64,000 bases of DNA from Bacteroidia bacterium (GCA_018000995.1 JAGNIU010000005.1:82314-146313); one strand, 5' to 3'. Counted from the first letter of the stretch, positions 50,917 to 59,454 are shown. Notes: generated by a model not told the origin, from the sequence alone. Program-made: numbers and translations.

Positions 50917-52269
50917 TTACTTCTTCTTTGAAGTCTTAGAAGACTTATCATCTTCCATATCAACTGCTGTACCGTTAATAGCTAATTTAGTTTGTAAATC
51001 CTTTACGGTTTTCTTTAAATCGTAAATGGTTTTATATAATTCTTCGATTTCAGAACGGAAAACTACAGGGTAGCTTTCGAAAACGTTTTCGAATTGTTTT
51101 TCGAATTGTTTTTTAACGTCCATTCCTAAACCAATAGTTTCTGATTTCATTTTAGAAAACTCATCAGTTGCTAATAATTCAGCAAAAAACTTCTCGCTAA
51201 CTTTTACCCAATCATTATAAACATCTTGAGGATTTGGAGTAACTCCCGGTTTTACGTCTTTAAATTTCTCAGCATATTCTTTTGCAACTGCTTCTAATGA
51301 TTTTTGAGTTGTAGAATATAAACTGTATTGTAATTCGTTTTGCTTAATAGTGTATTCAGCAATTTTATCCATTAAACCAATTGCAGCTTCAACGTTTTCT
51401 TTTTCCTTGCTTGGATTAGCTAATTTTAATACCGGTTCAAATGTTTTACCGAATACGTTATTAACTTGGCTATATAAATCCTTCATTTTTTCAAAATTAC
51501 CGCTAAACATGTTAGGGAATTCAGTTTTCATACCTTGAATTTGAGCAAAATATTCTTTGCTTAAATTGTTTTGGTTAGTGAAGAAATTATGAACTTGAGA
51601 ATTTAAGTTATCATAAACATCTTTCATGTTCCCGCCTTGAAAAAAGTTACCGAATAATTGCTCAGTTACTTTTTTGTAGTTATCAGTGTTGTAAATGTTT
51701 TTCCAAGTTTCAGCACTAAAATCATTGCTTTGAATAGCTTTTAACATTGGTTGGAAAGCTTCTTGTGCTTTGATATAAACCTGATTGCTTTCAAACATGT
51801 TTTTAAACATATCCTTATTAAAAGGAGAGTTTAAATTTTTTGAAAACCCATCGTAAGATGTGTTTAAAGTGTTGATCCAGCTATTGTAAATATTAGTCCA
51901 AGAGCTATTCATGGTTGCGAAGTTGTTCATGTAATCGCTAGCAGGCTTACCATAATTTGCAACGCTGTTATAAATGCTTTGGTTAAAATCTGTCATTTGC
52001 TTGATAGAGCTTAATTGTTGGTTATACCAGTTCTTAAAAAACTCTTCAGGTTTGTTTTGGTTAAATGCAAAAGGATTTGCTCCTGATTGCATACCACCTA
52101 AAAGATTTGATTGCTTTTCAAACCATTCTTTGTAAATGTTTTGTCCTTCATCCGTAATATTACCATTGGTAATAGCTGATTGAAATTTCTTAGTTGTGTC
52201 CACCCAGTTATTCATAACGGTTGTTTGCGTTTCGATGATACTGTCGATGAATGGATTGTTTGTTTTCAT
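50917..52269 (-). CDS. phaE: class III PHA synthase subunit PhaE (long form)
   Basis: PhaE is the accessory subunit that activates class III PhaC. The 450-residue protein lacks a signal peptide and is acidic, Asn/Gln/Phe-rich and mostly helical. The C-terminal 110 residues carry the PhaE features: YNDWVKVSEKFFAELLATDE, here as DWVKVSEKFFAELLATDEF near 347, then LGMDVKKQFEKQFENVFESY near 373, and the ending FRSEIEELYKTIYDLKKTVKDLQTKL as ELYKTIYDLKKTVKDLQTKL near 410-430. A charged tail (DDKSSKTSKKK) follows. Known PhaE proteins are about 350 residues, so this one has an N-terminal extension of roughly 100 residues with repeats of 'NSWTNIYNSWINTLN' type that resemble phasins. Confidence 0.82.
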   Translation of the reverse strand: MKTNNPFIDSIIETQTTVMNNWVDTTKKFQSAITNGNITDEGQNIYKEWFEKQSNLLGGMQSGANPFAFNQNKPEEFFKNWYNQQLSSIKQMTDFNQSIYNSVANYGKPASDYMNNFATMNSSWTNIYNSWINTLNTSYDGFSKNLNSPFNKDMFKNMFESNQVYIKAQEAFQPMLKAIQSNDFSAETWKNIYNTDNYKKVTEQLFGNFFQGGNMKDVYDNLNSQVHNFFTNQNNLSKEYFAQIQGMKTEFPNMFSGNFEKMKDLYSQVNNVFGKTFEPVLKLANPSKEKENVEAAIGLMDKIAEYTIKQNELQYSLYSTTQKSLEAVAKEYAEKFKDVKPGVTPNPQDVYNDWVKVSEKFFAELLATDEFSKMKSETIGLGMDVKKQFEKQFENVFESYPVVFRSEIEELYKTIYDLKKTVKDLQTKLAINGTAVDMEDDKSSKTSKKK

Positions 52270-52437
52270 GTTACTTATATTTTAATAAATTGTTATTCAG
52301 ATGTTTACCATATTACTTATTGATTTTCAATTAGTTAAGTGGCTATTTTCTAATTTTATGCAAATATCGTACATTTTACATATACATGTCAAGTTTTTGT
52401 ATGAAATATTTGTTAAATAATCGATAAATATCAGTCT

Positions 52438-52468
52438 TTTGTCGTTAAATTAATTTGTTTTATCTTTG
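52438..52468 (+). promoter_or_regulatory. two-part promoter for phaJ-phaB
   Basis: A -33 TTTG (52438-52441), a 19-base spacer and the -7 element TATCTTTG (52461-52468) match the Bacteroidota consensus in both sequence and spacing. The leader would be about 25 bases. The 230-base gap back to phaE also contains long A/T tracts with no further motif I can identify. Confidence 0.78.
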
Positions 52469-52499
52469 AACTCCTTAACTTACAAACGTTTAAGCCACT

Positions 52500-52913
52500 A
52501 TGATTAAAGTAAACGAAGTTTATACCCACAATTTTAAATTTTCGCAAGATGAAGTTAATCGTTTTGCGGAAGTTACCGGCGACAAAAATCCTGTTCACAC
52601 AGATGCCGACTATGCCGCAAAAACAATGTTTAAACGTCCTATCATGCACGGCATGTTAAGCGCCTCTTTATTCAGTAAAGTATTCGGAACATTATTTCCG
52701 GGCGAAGGAACTATCTATCTTAAACAATCGTTGAGTTTTTTAAAACCTATGTATGTGGAAGTAGAATACGAAGCAGTTTTCTCAGTAAAAGAAGTGATTG
52801 GCGATAAAAACCGCGCAACAGTTGAAACACTTATTAAAGATAAGAACACAGGTCTTGTTTGTACCAGCGGCGAAGCCCTTGTTTTAAATGTCGACAAAAT
52901 AAAAAATAGCTAA
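52500..52913 (+). CDS. phaJ: (R)-specific enoyl-CoA hydratase, MaoC family
   Basis: PhaJ hydrates trans-2-enoyl-CoA from fatty acid oxidation to (R)-3-hydroxyacyl-CoA, a monomer for PHA synthase. The 137-residue hot-dog protein has the catalytic pair in FAEVTGDKNPVHTDADYAA (D28 and H33), and FKRPIMHGMLSASLFSKVFG follows as in PhaJ and MaoC proteins. GEGTIYLKQSLSFLKPMYV also fits. It begins 31 bases after the promoter and is followed by phaB with a 11-base gap, so phaJ-phaB is a two-gene unit. Alternative MaoC functions cannot be excluded, but the context is strong. Confidence 0.88.
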   Translation: MIKVNEVYTHNFKFSQDEVNRFAEVTGDKNPVHTDADYAAKTMFKRPIMHGMLSASLFSKVFGTLFPGEGTIYLKQSLSFLKPMYVEVEYEAVFSVKEVIGDKNRATVETLIKDKNTGLVCTSGEALVLNVDKIKNS

Positions 52914-52924
52914 CTCTTCACACT

Positions 52925-53671
52925 ATGCCTAACAAAAAAAATCGTACAGTATTAGTAACAGGCGCTACAGGCGGACTCGGAACAGCGATGTGCAAAAAAT
53001 TATACAATGATGGTTTTAATGTTGTAGGAAATTATCATACTAAAGAAAAAGCCGATAAATGGTTAGAGCAAATGAAAGGTGAAGGCTTTAATATTAAATT
53101 ATTTTATGGTGATGTTAGCGATTTTGATAGCGCTGCCGAAATGGTTAAAAAAATTGAAGCCGAAGTTGGAACCATAGACACATTAGTAAATAACGCAGGT
53201 ATCACTCGTGATAGCCGTTTAGTAAATATGAAAAAAGAAGATTGGTACGCAGTAATAAACACCAATCTTAATAGCGTTTTTAATTGCACAAAAAATGTTC
53301 TCGACGGAATGATTGAACGTAAATTCGGTCGTATCATTAATATCTCTTCTGTAAACGGTCAGCGTGGACAATTCGGACAAACGAATTACAGTGCTGCAAA
53401 AGCAGGTATGCATGGTTTCACAAAATCATTAGCAATGGAAGTGGCAAAATACGGAGTAACGGTTAATACCATCTCCCCGGGTTATATTGGTACCGATATG
53501 GTAATGGCTGTTCCTGAAAAAGTATTAAATCAAATTGTAGCACAAGTTCCTGTAGGTCGCTTAGGCGGAACTCATGAAGTTGCTCATTTAGTTAGCTTTT
53601 TAGCAAGCGAGGAAACCAGTTTTATTACCGGAGCAAATTACTCGATCAACGGCGGACAACACGTTTATTAG
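52925..53671 (+). CDS. phaB: acetoacetyl-CoA reductase (SDR)
   Basis: PhaB reduces acetoacetyl-CoA to (R)-3-hydroxybutyryl-CoA, usually with NADPH. The 248-residue protein is a classical SDR. The cofactor loop VLVTGATGGLGTAMCKKLY is near 9-27, NNAGITRDSRLVNMKKEDW near 87-105, and the Ser-Tyr-Lys site appears in NISSVNGQRGQFGQTNYSAAKAG near 139-161, quoted in parts as SSVNGQRGQFGQTNYSAAK. 'NGQRGQFGQTNYSAAKAG' is typical of PhaB and distinguishes it from FabG, where this loop differs. NTISPGYIGTDM and SFITGANYSINGG complete the fold. It is the second gene of the phaJ-phaB unit. Confidence 0.9.
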   Translation: MPNKKNRTVLVTGATGGLGTAMCKKLYNDGFNVVGNYHTKEKADKWLEQMKGEGFNIKLFYGDVSDFDSAAEMVKKIEAEVGTIDTLVNNAGITRDSRLVNMKKEDWYAVINTNLNSVFNCTKNVLDGMIERKFGRIINISSVNGQRGQFGQTNYSAAKAGMHGFTKSLAMEVAKYGVTVNTISPGYIGTDMVMAVPEKVLNQIVAQVPVGRLGGTHEVAHLVSFLASEETSFITGANYSINGGQHVY

Positions 53672-53760
53672 AAGTACGATTTACGAATGACAAAGTACGA
53701 ATAATGAATGAACTGCTTAATTATCAAGCATTCGTCAATCGTCCCTCGTAATTCCCCCTT
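53672..53760. repeat. TACGA-type spacer repeat, copy 2 (palindromic)
   Basis: TACGATTTACGAATGAC on the left faces GTCAATCGTCCCTCGTAATT on the right as an imperfect inverted repeat around an AT-rich centre. The core GAGGGACGATT-ACGAAT is shared with the parA-parB gap (34018-34062). Confidence 0.6.
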
Positions 53761-53818
53761 CCTGGGGTTGCTCACTTTAAATAAAACTCCTATTTTAGCC
53801 ATTCATTAATCTAAATCT

Positions 53819-55507
53819 ATGAACCAAACTAGTCAAACTGCTCATCCAAAAGGACTTTGGGTATTATTCGGAACCGAAATGTGGGAACGCTTCAACTTTT
53901 ATGGAATGCGGGCTATCCTCACTTTATTTATGGTGAATTCATTAATGATGAAAGAAGCAGATTCTTCTTTAATCTATGGTGGATTTTTAGGATTGTGTTA
54001 TTTAACTCCAATGTTAGGTGGTTTTATTTCTGATCGTTTTTTCGGTAACCGTAATTGTATCATGTTGGGTGGTTTAATGATGGCTGTTGGACAAATGATT
54101 CTATTTGCAAGTGCTACAGTATTTTCATCAAACCTTGAATTAGCAAAAACTTTATTATGGGTTGCATTAACTATCATCATTTTTGGTAATGGTTTCTTCA
54201 AACCAAATATTTCTTCAATGGTAGGAAGTCTTTATCCTAAACAAGAGAAAAGTAAATTAGATACAGCTTTCACTATTTTTTACATGGGAATTAACTTAGG
54301 TGCTTTCTTAGGTCAGTTAATTTGTCCTTTAGTTGGTGATGTGAAGGATCCGGGTGGGATTCGTGATATCCACGCTTTCAAATGGGGATTCTTAGCAGCT
54401 TCAGTAGCAATGGTAATCGGTACAGCTGTTTTTTATTTTCTTAAAAACAAATACGTTGTTACCCCTGAAGGAAAACCATTAGGCGGATTACCAAAACATA
54501 ATGATGCATCAGATTTTGAAGAAGGAGAATCGCAAAAAGCTATTTTTTCTCCAAAGTCTTTATTATTAGCTGCTATTTCTTTTATTGCTTTATTTTTTGT
54601 GTTCAGATATTTATTAGCAGGCACGAATCCTGTAAAAACTATTATCTACCCTATTATTTACGCACTTGGTTTAACTTTAGCTGGATTAATTATCTCTGAT
54701 AAATCTTTAACCAAAGTTGAATTACAACGAATTTTAGTTATTTACATCGTAGGATTTTTCATCGTCTTCTTTTGGGCTGCATTCGAACAAGCAGGTTCAT
54801 CATTAACATTTATAGCAGATAATCAAACCGACAGACATATTTTTGGATGGGAAATGCCGCCGAGTATGGTGCAAATTTTCAATGGTATTTTCGTATTCGC
54901 ATTTGCATTTCCGTTTAGTATTCTTTGGGATAAATTAAGAGCTAAAGGTAAAGAACCATTATCTACAGTAAAACAAGCTATTGGTTTAGGATTAATTGCT
55001 GTAAGTTATTTTATCATTGCTCATAACGTAAAAGATTTAGGCAACAGTGGTTTATTAGGCATTCAATGGTTAATCTTGTTATACTTAATTCAAACCTTTG
55101 CTGAACTTTGTTTATCACCAATTGGATTATCATTAGTTGGTAAACTATCTCCAAAACGTTTTGCTTCATTATTATTCGGCGTATTCTTTTTATCGAACGC
55201 TGCAGGTTATGCTCTAGCAGGATCATTAGGAGCTTTAATCCCTGCAACAGGCGATAAATTTAAAAAAGCACAAGAGTTAGGAATTGATTTAAAAGCCATT
55301 CTTGATAAAACAGTTACGCCGACTGCCGATCAAATAAAACTATTAGATGAAAATCAAATCAGTGCTTCAAACCCTGTATTTGTTGGAATGGAAATTCACA
55401 ACCTATATGAATTCTTTATGGTGTTTGTTGTATTAACCGGATTAGCTGCAATCGTTTTATTCGCCATTACTCCAATGTTAAGGAGAATGATGCACGGTGT
55501 GAAGTAG
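53819..55507 (+). CDS. POT family peptide transporter, first of a pair
   Basis: This is a proton-dependent oligopeptide transporter (POT/PTR2, MFS superfamily) of the inner membrane that takes up di- and tripeptides. The 562 residues have about fourteen hydrophobic segments. The proton-coupling ExxERF motif is present as EMWERF at residues 20-25 (TEMWERFNFYGMR), and the helix-5 signature is FYMGINLGAFLG near 155-166. The conserved GNGFFKPNISSMVG near 123-136 and the EQAGSS region near 322 are also seen. A larger extracellular segment near residues 470-510 (KAQELGIDLKAILDKT) is longer than in the second copy. The gene after it is a paralogue. Confidence 0.92.
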   Translation: MNQTSQTAHPKGLWVLFGTEMWERFNFYGMRAILTLFMVNSLMMKEADSSLIYGGFLGLCYLTPMLGGFISDRFFGNRNCIMLGGLMMAVGQMILFASATVFSSNLELAKTLLWVALTIIIFGNGFFKPNISSMVGSLYPKQEKSKLDTAFTIFYMGINLGAFLGQLICPLVGDVKDPGGIRDIHAFKWGFLAASVAMVIGTAVFYFLKNKYVVTPEGKPLGGLPKHNDASDFEEGESQKAIFSPKSLLLAAISFIALFFVFRYLLAGTNPVKTIIYPIIYALGLTLAGLIISDKSLTKVELQRILVIYIVGFFIVFFWAAFEQAGSSLTFIADNQTDRHIFGWEMPPSMVQIFNGIFVFAFAFPFSILWDKLRAKGKEPLSTVKQAIGLGLIAVSYFIIAHNVKDLGNSGLLGIQWLILLYLIQTFAELCLSPIGLSLVGKLSPKRFASLLFGVFFLSNAAGYALAGSLGALIPATGDKFKKAQELGIDLKAILDKTVTPTADQIKLLDENQISASNPVFVGMEIHNLYEFFMVFVVLTGLAAIVLFAITPMLRRMMHGVK

Positions 55508-55595
55508 TTGAAAGTTATTGGTTATAAGGTTATCAGTTATTAAATTTTAACCTTACAACCTATAACCAATAACTTAATAACCTTATAACTTCTCA
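55508..55595. repeat. AT-rich palindromic spacer repeat (AACC/ATA family, copy 3)
   Basis: AAGTTATTGGTTATAAGGTT and ATCAGTTATT on the left are reverse complements of ACCTATAACCAATAACTT and AATAACCTTATAACTT on the right. The structure sits directly between the two POT genes and ends eight bases before the second ATG. Confidence 0.7.
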
Positions 55596-57098
55596 ATGCA
55601 AACCATCGAAGAAATACAAAATTTCAAAGGAAAGTACCCTAAACAACTATGGTACTTATTCTTCAGTGAAATGTGGGAACGTTTCAGTTTCTACGGCATG
55701 CGTGGTATGCTCGTGTTCTTTATGGTTAGTCAACTTAACTTAGATGAAGTTGCTGCTAACTTACAATACGGCGCATCTCAGGCTTTTGTTTATGCGTTCA
55801 CTTTTGTTGGTGGATTATTCGCAGATAAAATTCTTGGCTACCGCAAATCGCTTTTCTGGGGCGGATTATTAATGATTGTAGGAAGTATTGTTCTGGCTAT
55901 CGACCCAAAACAATTTTTCTTTTTAGGTATTGGTTTCAATATTGTGGGTACAGGATTTTTTAAACCAAACATTTCTACAATTGTTGGTCGCTTGTATAAA
56001 GATGGCGATCCTCGTACTGATGCTGGTTTTTCTTTATTCTATGCCGGTGTAAATTTAGGTGCATTACTTGGTGGTTACTTATGTATCGCTATTGGTAAAC
56101 GTGCTTTATTTGCAAGTGCTGTTCCTGAAGGATTAGAGTGGAATGTTGCTTTTGGTTTAGCAGCTGTTGTGATGATTATAAGTTTACTCACCTTCACGCA
56201 AACACAAAAAAGTTTAGCAAGTATTGGTAATTCACCAATAGCACATTTGGAACCAAAAAAGAGAAAGCTTTACGAATACTTAACGATGGCTGGTTCATTA
56301 GCAATTGTTCCTATCATCATCGCTATGGTTTCTAATAGTGGTTACACTGATATATTTATGTACATCATCGGACCTGTTTCGTTATTGTATTTGTTTTATG
56401 AGATGCGGAATTTTACCATAGTTGAAAATAAACGATTGGTTGCTGCTATTTTATTCATGTTCTTTTCTATTTTCTTCTGGGCATTCTTCGAACAAAGTGG
56501 TGGCTCTTTAAGTATTTTTGCTGCAAATAATTTAAGTGGTGATGTGTTGGGTTTACCTTTAGATCCTAACGGTGTCAACAACTCCTCCAACTCTTTATTC
56601 GTAATTTGTTTTGCTGCCCTACTCGGTTTAGTTTGGATTTGGATGAACAAACGCAAAATCGAACCTAACACCATCGTGAAATTCGGTTTAGGCTTTTTAT
56701 TCTTAGCTGCAGGCTTCTATGTTTTCTATTACACTAAATTCTTTAGTAATAAGAATGGCGTGACTTCATTAGGGTTATTCACTTTTGGTTGGTTCATTAT
56801 TACATTTGGCGAGTTATGTTTATCGCCTATCGGTATGTCAGTTATGACAAAACTATCTCCTCAAAAAGTACAGGCTGTTGCAATGGGTATGTGGTTTTTG
56901 GCTAGTGCTTACGGACAATATTTTGCAGGTTTATTGGGAGCTAATATCGCCGAAGCTTCACAAAATTCAACCAATATGGAAAAGCTTTTAGTGTACACTG
57001 AGGGTTATAAGCAATTGGGGCTCTATTCTTTAATAATCGGAATCATTATAATAGCTTTATCACCATTTATCAAAAAACTAATGGGCGGGGTTAAGTAA
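55596..57098 (+). CDS. POT family peptide transporter, second of a pair
   Basis: This is a second proton-dependent oligopeptide transporter, about 500 residues and likely of different substrate preference from its neighbour. ExxERF is at residues 25-30 (SEMWERFSFYGMRGMLVFFM), GTGFFKPNISTIVG near 125-138 and FYAGVNLGALLGG near 149-161. The EQSGGS motif near 302 replaces EQAGSS of the first. The two share the same architecture but differ through most of the sequence, so the duplication is not recent. The palindromic spacer lies between them. Cotranscription is possible but the structured spacer could separate their expression. Confidence 0.92.
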   Translation: MQTIEEIQNFKGKYPKQLWYLFFSEMWERFSFYGMRGMLVFFMVSQLNLDEVAANLQYGASQAFVYAFTFVGGLFADKILGYRKSLFWGGLLMIVGSIVLAIDPKQFFFLGIGFNIVGTGFFKPNISTIVGRLYKDGDPRTDAGFSLFYAGVNLGALLGGYLCIAIGKRALFASAVPEGLEWNVAFGLAAVVMIISLLTFTQTQKSLASIGNSPIAHLEPKKRKLYEYLTMAGSLAIVPIIIAMVSNSGYTDIFMYIIGPVSLLYLFYEMRNFTIVENKRLVAAILFMFFSIFFWAFFEQSGGSLSIFAANNLSGDVLGLPLDPNGVNNSSNSLFVICFAALLGLVWIWMNKRKIEPNTIVKFGLGFLFLAAGFYVFYYTKFFSNKNGVTSLGLFTFGWFIITFGELCLSPIGMSVMTKLSPQKVQAVAMGMWFLASAYGQYFAGLLGANIAEASQNSTNMEKLLVYTEGYKQLGLYSLIIGIIIIALSPFIKKLMGGVK

Positions 57099-57126
57099 AC
57101 TTAATTACCTTTTTTTTCGTAAATTT

Positions 57127-57480
57127 ATGGCTGAAATGGATTTAAAAGAGAAAGTTCTCGACATATTAGAAAAAGAAAAGTATTCGTTTAAAGATTTAGC
57201 GGAATATGTTGGTATGAGCGAAGAAGCTTTAACAACGGCCCTCGAAACAAAACGATTAGAATTACGCACGCTTGAATTAATCTCAAAAGGATTAAAAATT
57301 CCTTTATATAGTTTCTTCCGTTCCAATCAACCTTACTATAACGCTAACGAAAAACCTTATTACATTAATAAGTTGTGGGATGATGATGAGCAAAAAGACC
57401 AAAGTGATTTATCGCAGGAAATTGCGCTTCTCAAAAAAATGATTGATGAGAAACAAACCCAACTCAACAAACTGAAGTGA
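57127..57480 (+). CDS. small helix-turn-helix-like protein with C-terminal coiled coil
   Basis: This is a 117-residue protein that looks like a small DNA-binding or adaptor protein. Residues 5-60 resemble an XRE-like helix-turn-helix (YSFKDLAEYVGMSEEALTTALETKRLELRTLELISKGLKIPL, seen here as SFKDLAEYVGMSEEALTTAL and LRTLELISKGLKIPLYSFF). The C-terminal 35 residues (DLSQEIALLKKMIDEKQTQL) form a short coiled coil likely for dimerisation. The recognition helix is acidic rather than basic, which weakens the DNA-binding idea. It lies between a transporter gene and the CNNM gene. Confidence 0.68.
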   Translation: MAEMDLKEKVLDILEKEKYSFKDLAEYVGMSEEALTTALETKRLELRTLELISKGLKIPLYSFFRSNQPYYNANEKPYYINKLWDDDEQKDQSDLSQEIALLKKMIDEKQTQLNKLK

Positions 57481-57562
57481 TTTAGCTTCAATCTAAATGA
57501 TTACTCTACACCAATTTGTGTAATTACTGATTATTTTGCACTTCAAAATTCACCAATTTTGC

Positions 57563-57570
57563 TATATTTG
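57563..57570 (+). promoter_or_regulatory. -7 promoter element, near-leaderless start at 57579
   Basis: TATATTTG matches TAnnTTTG and ends eight bases before the ATG at 57579. An upstream TTTTG at 57534-57538 is a possible -33 element, but the spacer is 24 bases, longer than usual. Confidence 0.55.
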
Positions 57571-57578
57571 TATTAACC

Positions 57579-58871
57579 ATGTTAGTTGACCTTTTAATTA
57601 CTTTTCTCCTTGTTTTCTTGAACGGATTTTTTGTTGCGGCTGAATTTTCGCTGGTTAAAGTTCGTGCATCTCAATTAGATGTAAAAGCTCAAAAGGGTAG
57701 CAAGCGTGCAAAAGTGGCGCGTACATTACTTGAAAAATTAGACGCTTATCTTTCGGCCGCACAATTAGGAATTACATTAGCCAGTTTAGCCTTAGGTTGG
57801 ATTGGAGAACGTGTGGTTGCTGCAATGGTAGTTACACTGTTTAATAAATTTGATACCGAATTAACTAGCACTACAGTACATAGTATTTCTATACCGGTTG
57901 CTTTTACCTTAATAACATTTTTGCATATTACTTTTGGAGAACAAATTCCAAAAATGATTGGTATAAAATACTCTCTTCAAACATCGATGCTCATTGCATG
58001 GCCGCTTAGAGGTTTCTATTTTGTATTCAGTCCTTTTATTCTATTACTAAATAAATCATCAAACTTATTTTTAAAATTATTGGGTATAAAAACACTTGAA
58101 GAGGAAGTACACACCGAAGAAGAATTACGCTTAATACTAACAGAGAGTGAAGAAGGCGGCGCTATTAAACCCAGCGAAAACGAATTAATTCAAAACGTAT
58201 TTGATTTCGACGACCGCATTGTAAAACAAATTTTAGTATCAACAAATCGTGTTGTTGCATTAGATGTTGAAATTGGTCGCGATGAAATGATTAAGCAAAT
58301 CATCGAAGAAGGTTTTTCGCGCATGCCGGTTTACTTAGGAGACATCGATAACGTAATTGGTATTGTTCACAGCAAAGATTTATTAAAAGCTGTCATCGAA
58401 AATAAATTCAAGAGTATAAAAGATATTATGCGTTCTGTTCATTTTGTACCGGAGAGTATGAAGATTAATGAACTGTTACGCGACTTCCAGAAACATCATA
58501 TTCAAATGGCGGTTGTGACTAACGAGCGTGGTGCTACTGCAGGTATTATTACCATGGAAGATATTATTGAGGAATTAGTTGGTGAGATACAGGATGAACA
58601 CGATGAGGAAAAACCGGATGTAGAAAAGAAAAGCGATACCGAATATATTGTAAACGCTCAATCAAGTATGGTGGACGTTAATAATGTTTTACCGGTTGCT
58701 TTACCTGAGAGTCCGCATTACGAAACGGTTTCCGGTTACGTAAATTATGTTTTTGGAAGAATTCCACCAGTAAATGATAAACGTGAAAAAGATGGTTACG
58801 AAATAACTATTCTAAAACGCAGTAATCAAAGTGTGGAGAGTATCCGTCTTAAAATTTTAAGTCCGCAATAA
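57579..58871 (+). CDS. CNNM/CorC-family membrane protein (DUF21-CBS-CorC_HlyC)
   Basis: This is an inner-membrane protein of the HlyC/CorC (CNNM) family. Members are usually linked to Mg2+ or Co2+ efflux, though 'hemolysin' is the historical name. The order is as expected. A DUF21 membrane domain occupies residues 1-180 (LNGFFVAAEFSLVKVRASQLD near 14 and AAQLGITLASLALGWIGE near 65). Two CBS domains follow at about 200-330 (MPVYLGDIDNVIGIVHSKDLL near 250, TAGIITMEDIIEELVGEI near 315), and a CorC_HlyC domain at 345-430 (HYETVSGYVNYVFGRIPPV). The 430-residue length is normal. It precedes a methyltransferase gene by one base. Confidence 0.93.
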   Translation: MLVDLLITFLLVFLNGFFVAAEFSLVKVRASQLDVKAQKGSKRAKVARTLLEKLDAYLSAAQLGITLASLALGWIGERVVAAMVVTLFNKFDTELTSTTVHSISIPVAFTLITFLHITFGEQIPKMIGIKYSLQTSMLIAWPLRGFYFVFSPFILLLNKSSNLFLKLLGIKTLEEEVHTEEELRLILTESEEGGAIKPSENELIQNVFDFDDRIVKQILVSTNRVVALDVEIGRDEMIKQIIEEGFSRMPVYLGDIDNVIGIVHSKDLLKAVIENKFKSIKDIMRSVHFVPESMKINELLRDFQKHHIQMAVVTNERGATAGIITMEDIIEELVGEIQDEHDEEKPDVEKKSDTEYIVNAQSSMVDVNNVLPVALPESPHYETVSGYVNYVFGRIPPVNDKREKDGYEITILKRSNQSVESIRLKILSPQ

Positions 58872-58872
58872 A

Positions 58873-59454
58873 ATGCAATTAAACAGCGAGTATTGGAATA
58901 CCCGTTATATTGAAAATGATTTCGGCTGGGATGCAGGCGAAATCACTACCCCACTTAAAACCTATTTCGATCAGCTAAAAGATAAATCATTAAAAATTCT
59001 TATTCCCGGTGCCGGGAATTCTTACGAAGCCGAATATTTATTTAATAACGGTTTCAAAAATGTATTTGTTTTGGATTTTGCTGAAGCGCCTTTAAAAAAC
59101 ATTAAAGAACGCTGTAAAGATTTTCCTTCATCACAATTAATACAAGATGATTTTTTTAAGCACGTTGGTCAATACGATTTAATTATTGAACAAACTTTTT
59201 TCTGCGCCATTGACCAAAAATTAAGAGCAGATTACACCAAACACATGCACTCGTTACTAAAACCTAAAGGAAAATTGGTTGGTGTGTTGTTTGATACAGT
59301 ATTTGAGAAAGATGGTCCGCCTTTTAGCGGCAATAAAGCAGAGTATACAAATTATTTTTCTTCTTATTTTGAATTCAATACATTTGAATTGTGTTACAAC
59401 TCTATAAAGCCAAGAGAAGGCAGAGAGTTATTTATAAATTTTTCAAAGAAGTAA
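58873..59454 (+). CDS. TPMT-like class I methyltransferase
   Basis: This is a SAM-dependent methyltransferase of the thiopurine methyltransferase type. In bacteria these act on varied small molecules, often sulfur, selenium or halide, so the substrate is unknown. The 193-residue protein begins with YWNTRYIENDFGWDAGEITTP (as in TPMT: W-x-R-Y and GWD), then the SAM loop ILIPGAGNSYEAEYLF near 39-54, VFVLDFAE near 62, and IEQTFFCAIDQKLRADY near 104. It starts one base after the CNNM stop and overlaps nothing, and is followed directly by an aminotransferase gene. The three genes are likely one transcript. Confidence 0.85.
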   Translation: MQLNSEYWNTRYIENDFGWDAGEITTPLKTYFDQLKDKSLKILIPGAGNSYEAEYLFNNGFKNVFVLDFAEAPLKNIKERCKDFPSSQLIQDDFFKHVGQYDLIIEQTFFCAIDQKLRADYTKHMHSLLKPKGKLVGVLFDTVFEKDGPPFSGNKAEYTNYFSSYFEFNTFELCYNSIKPREGRELFINFSKK

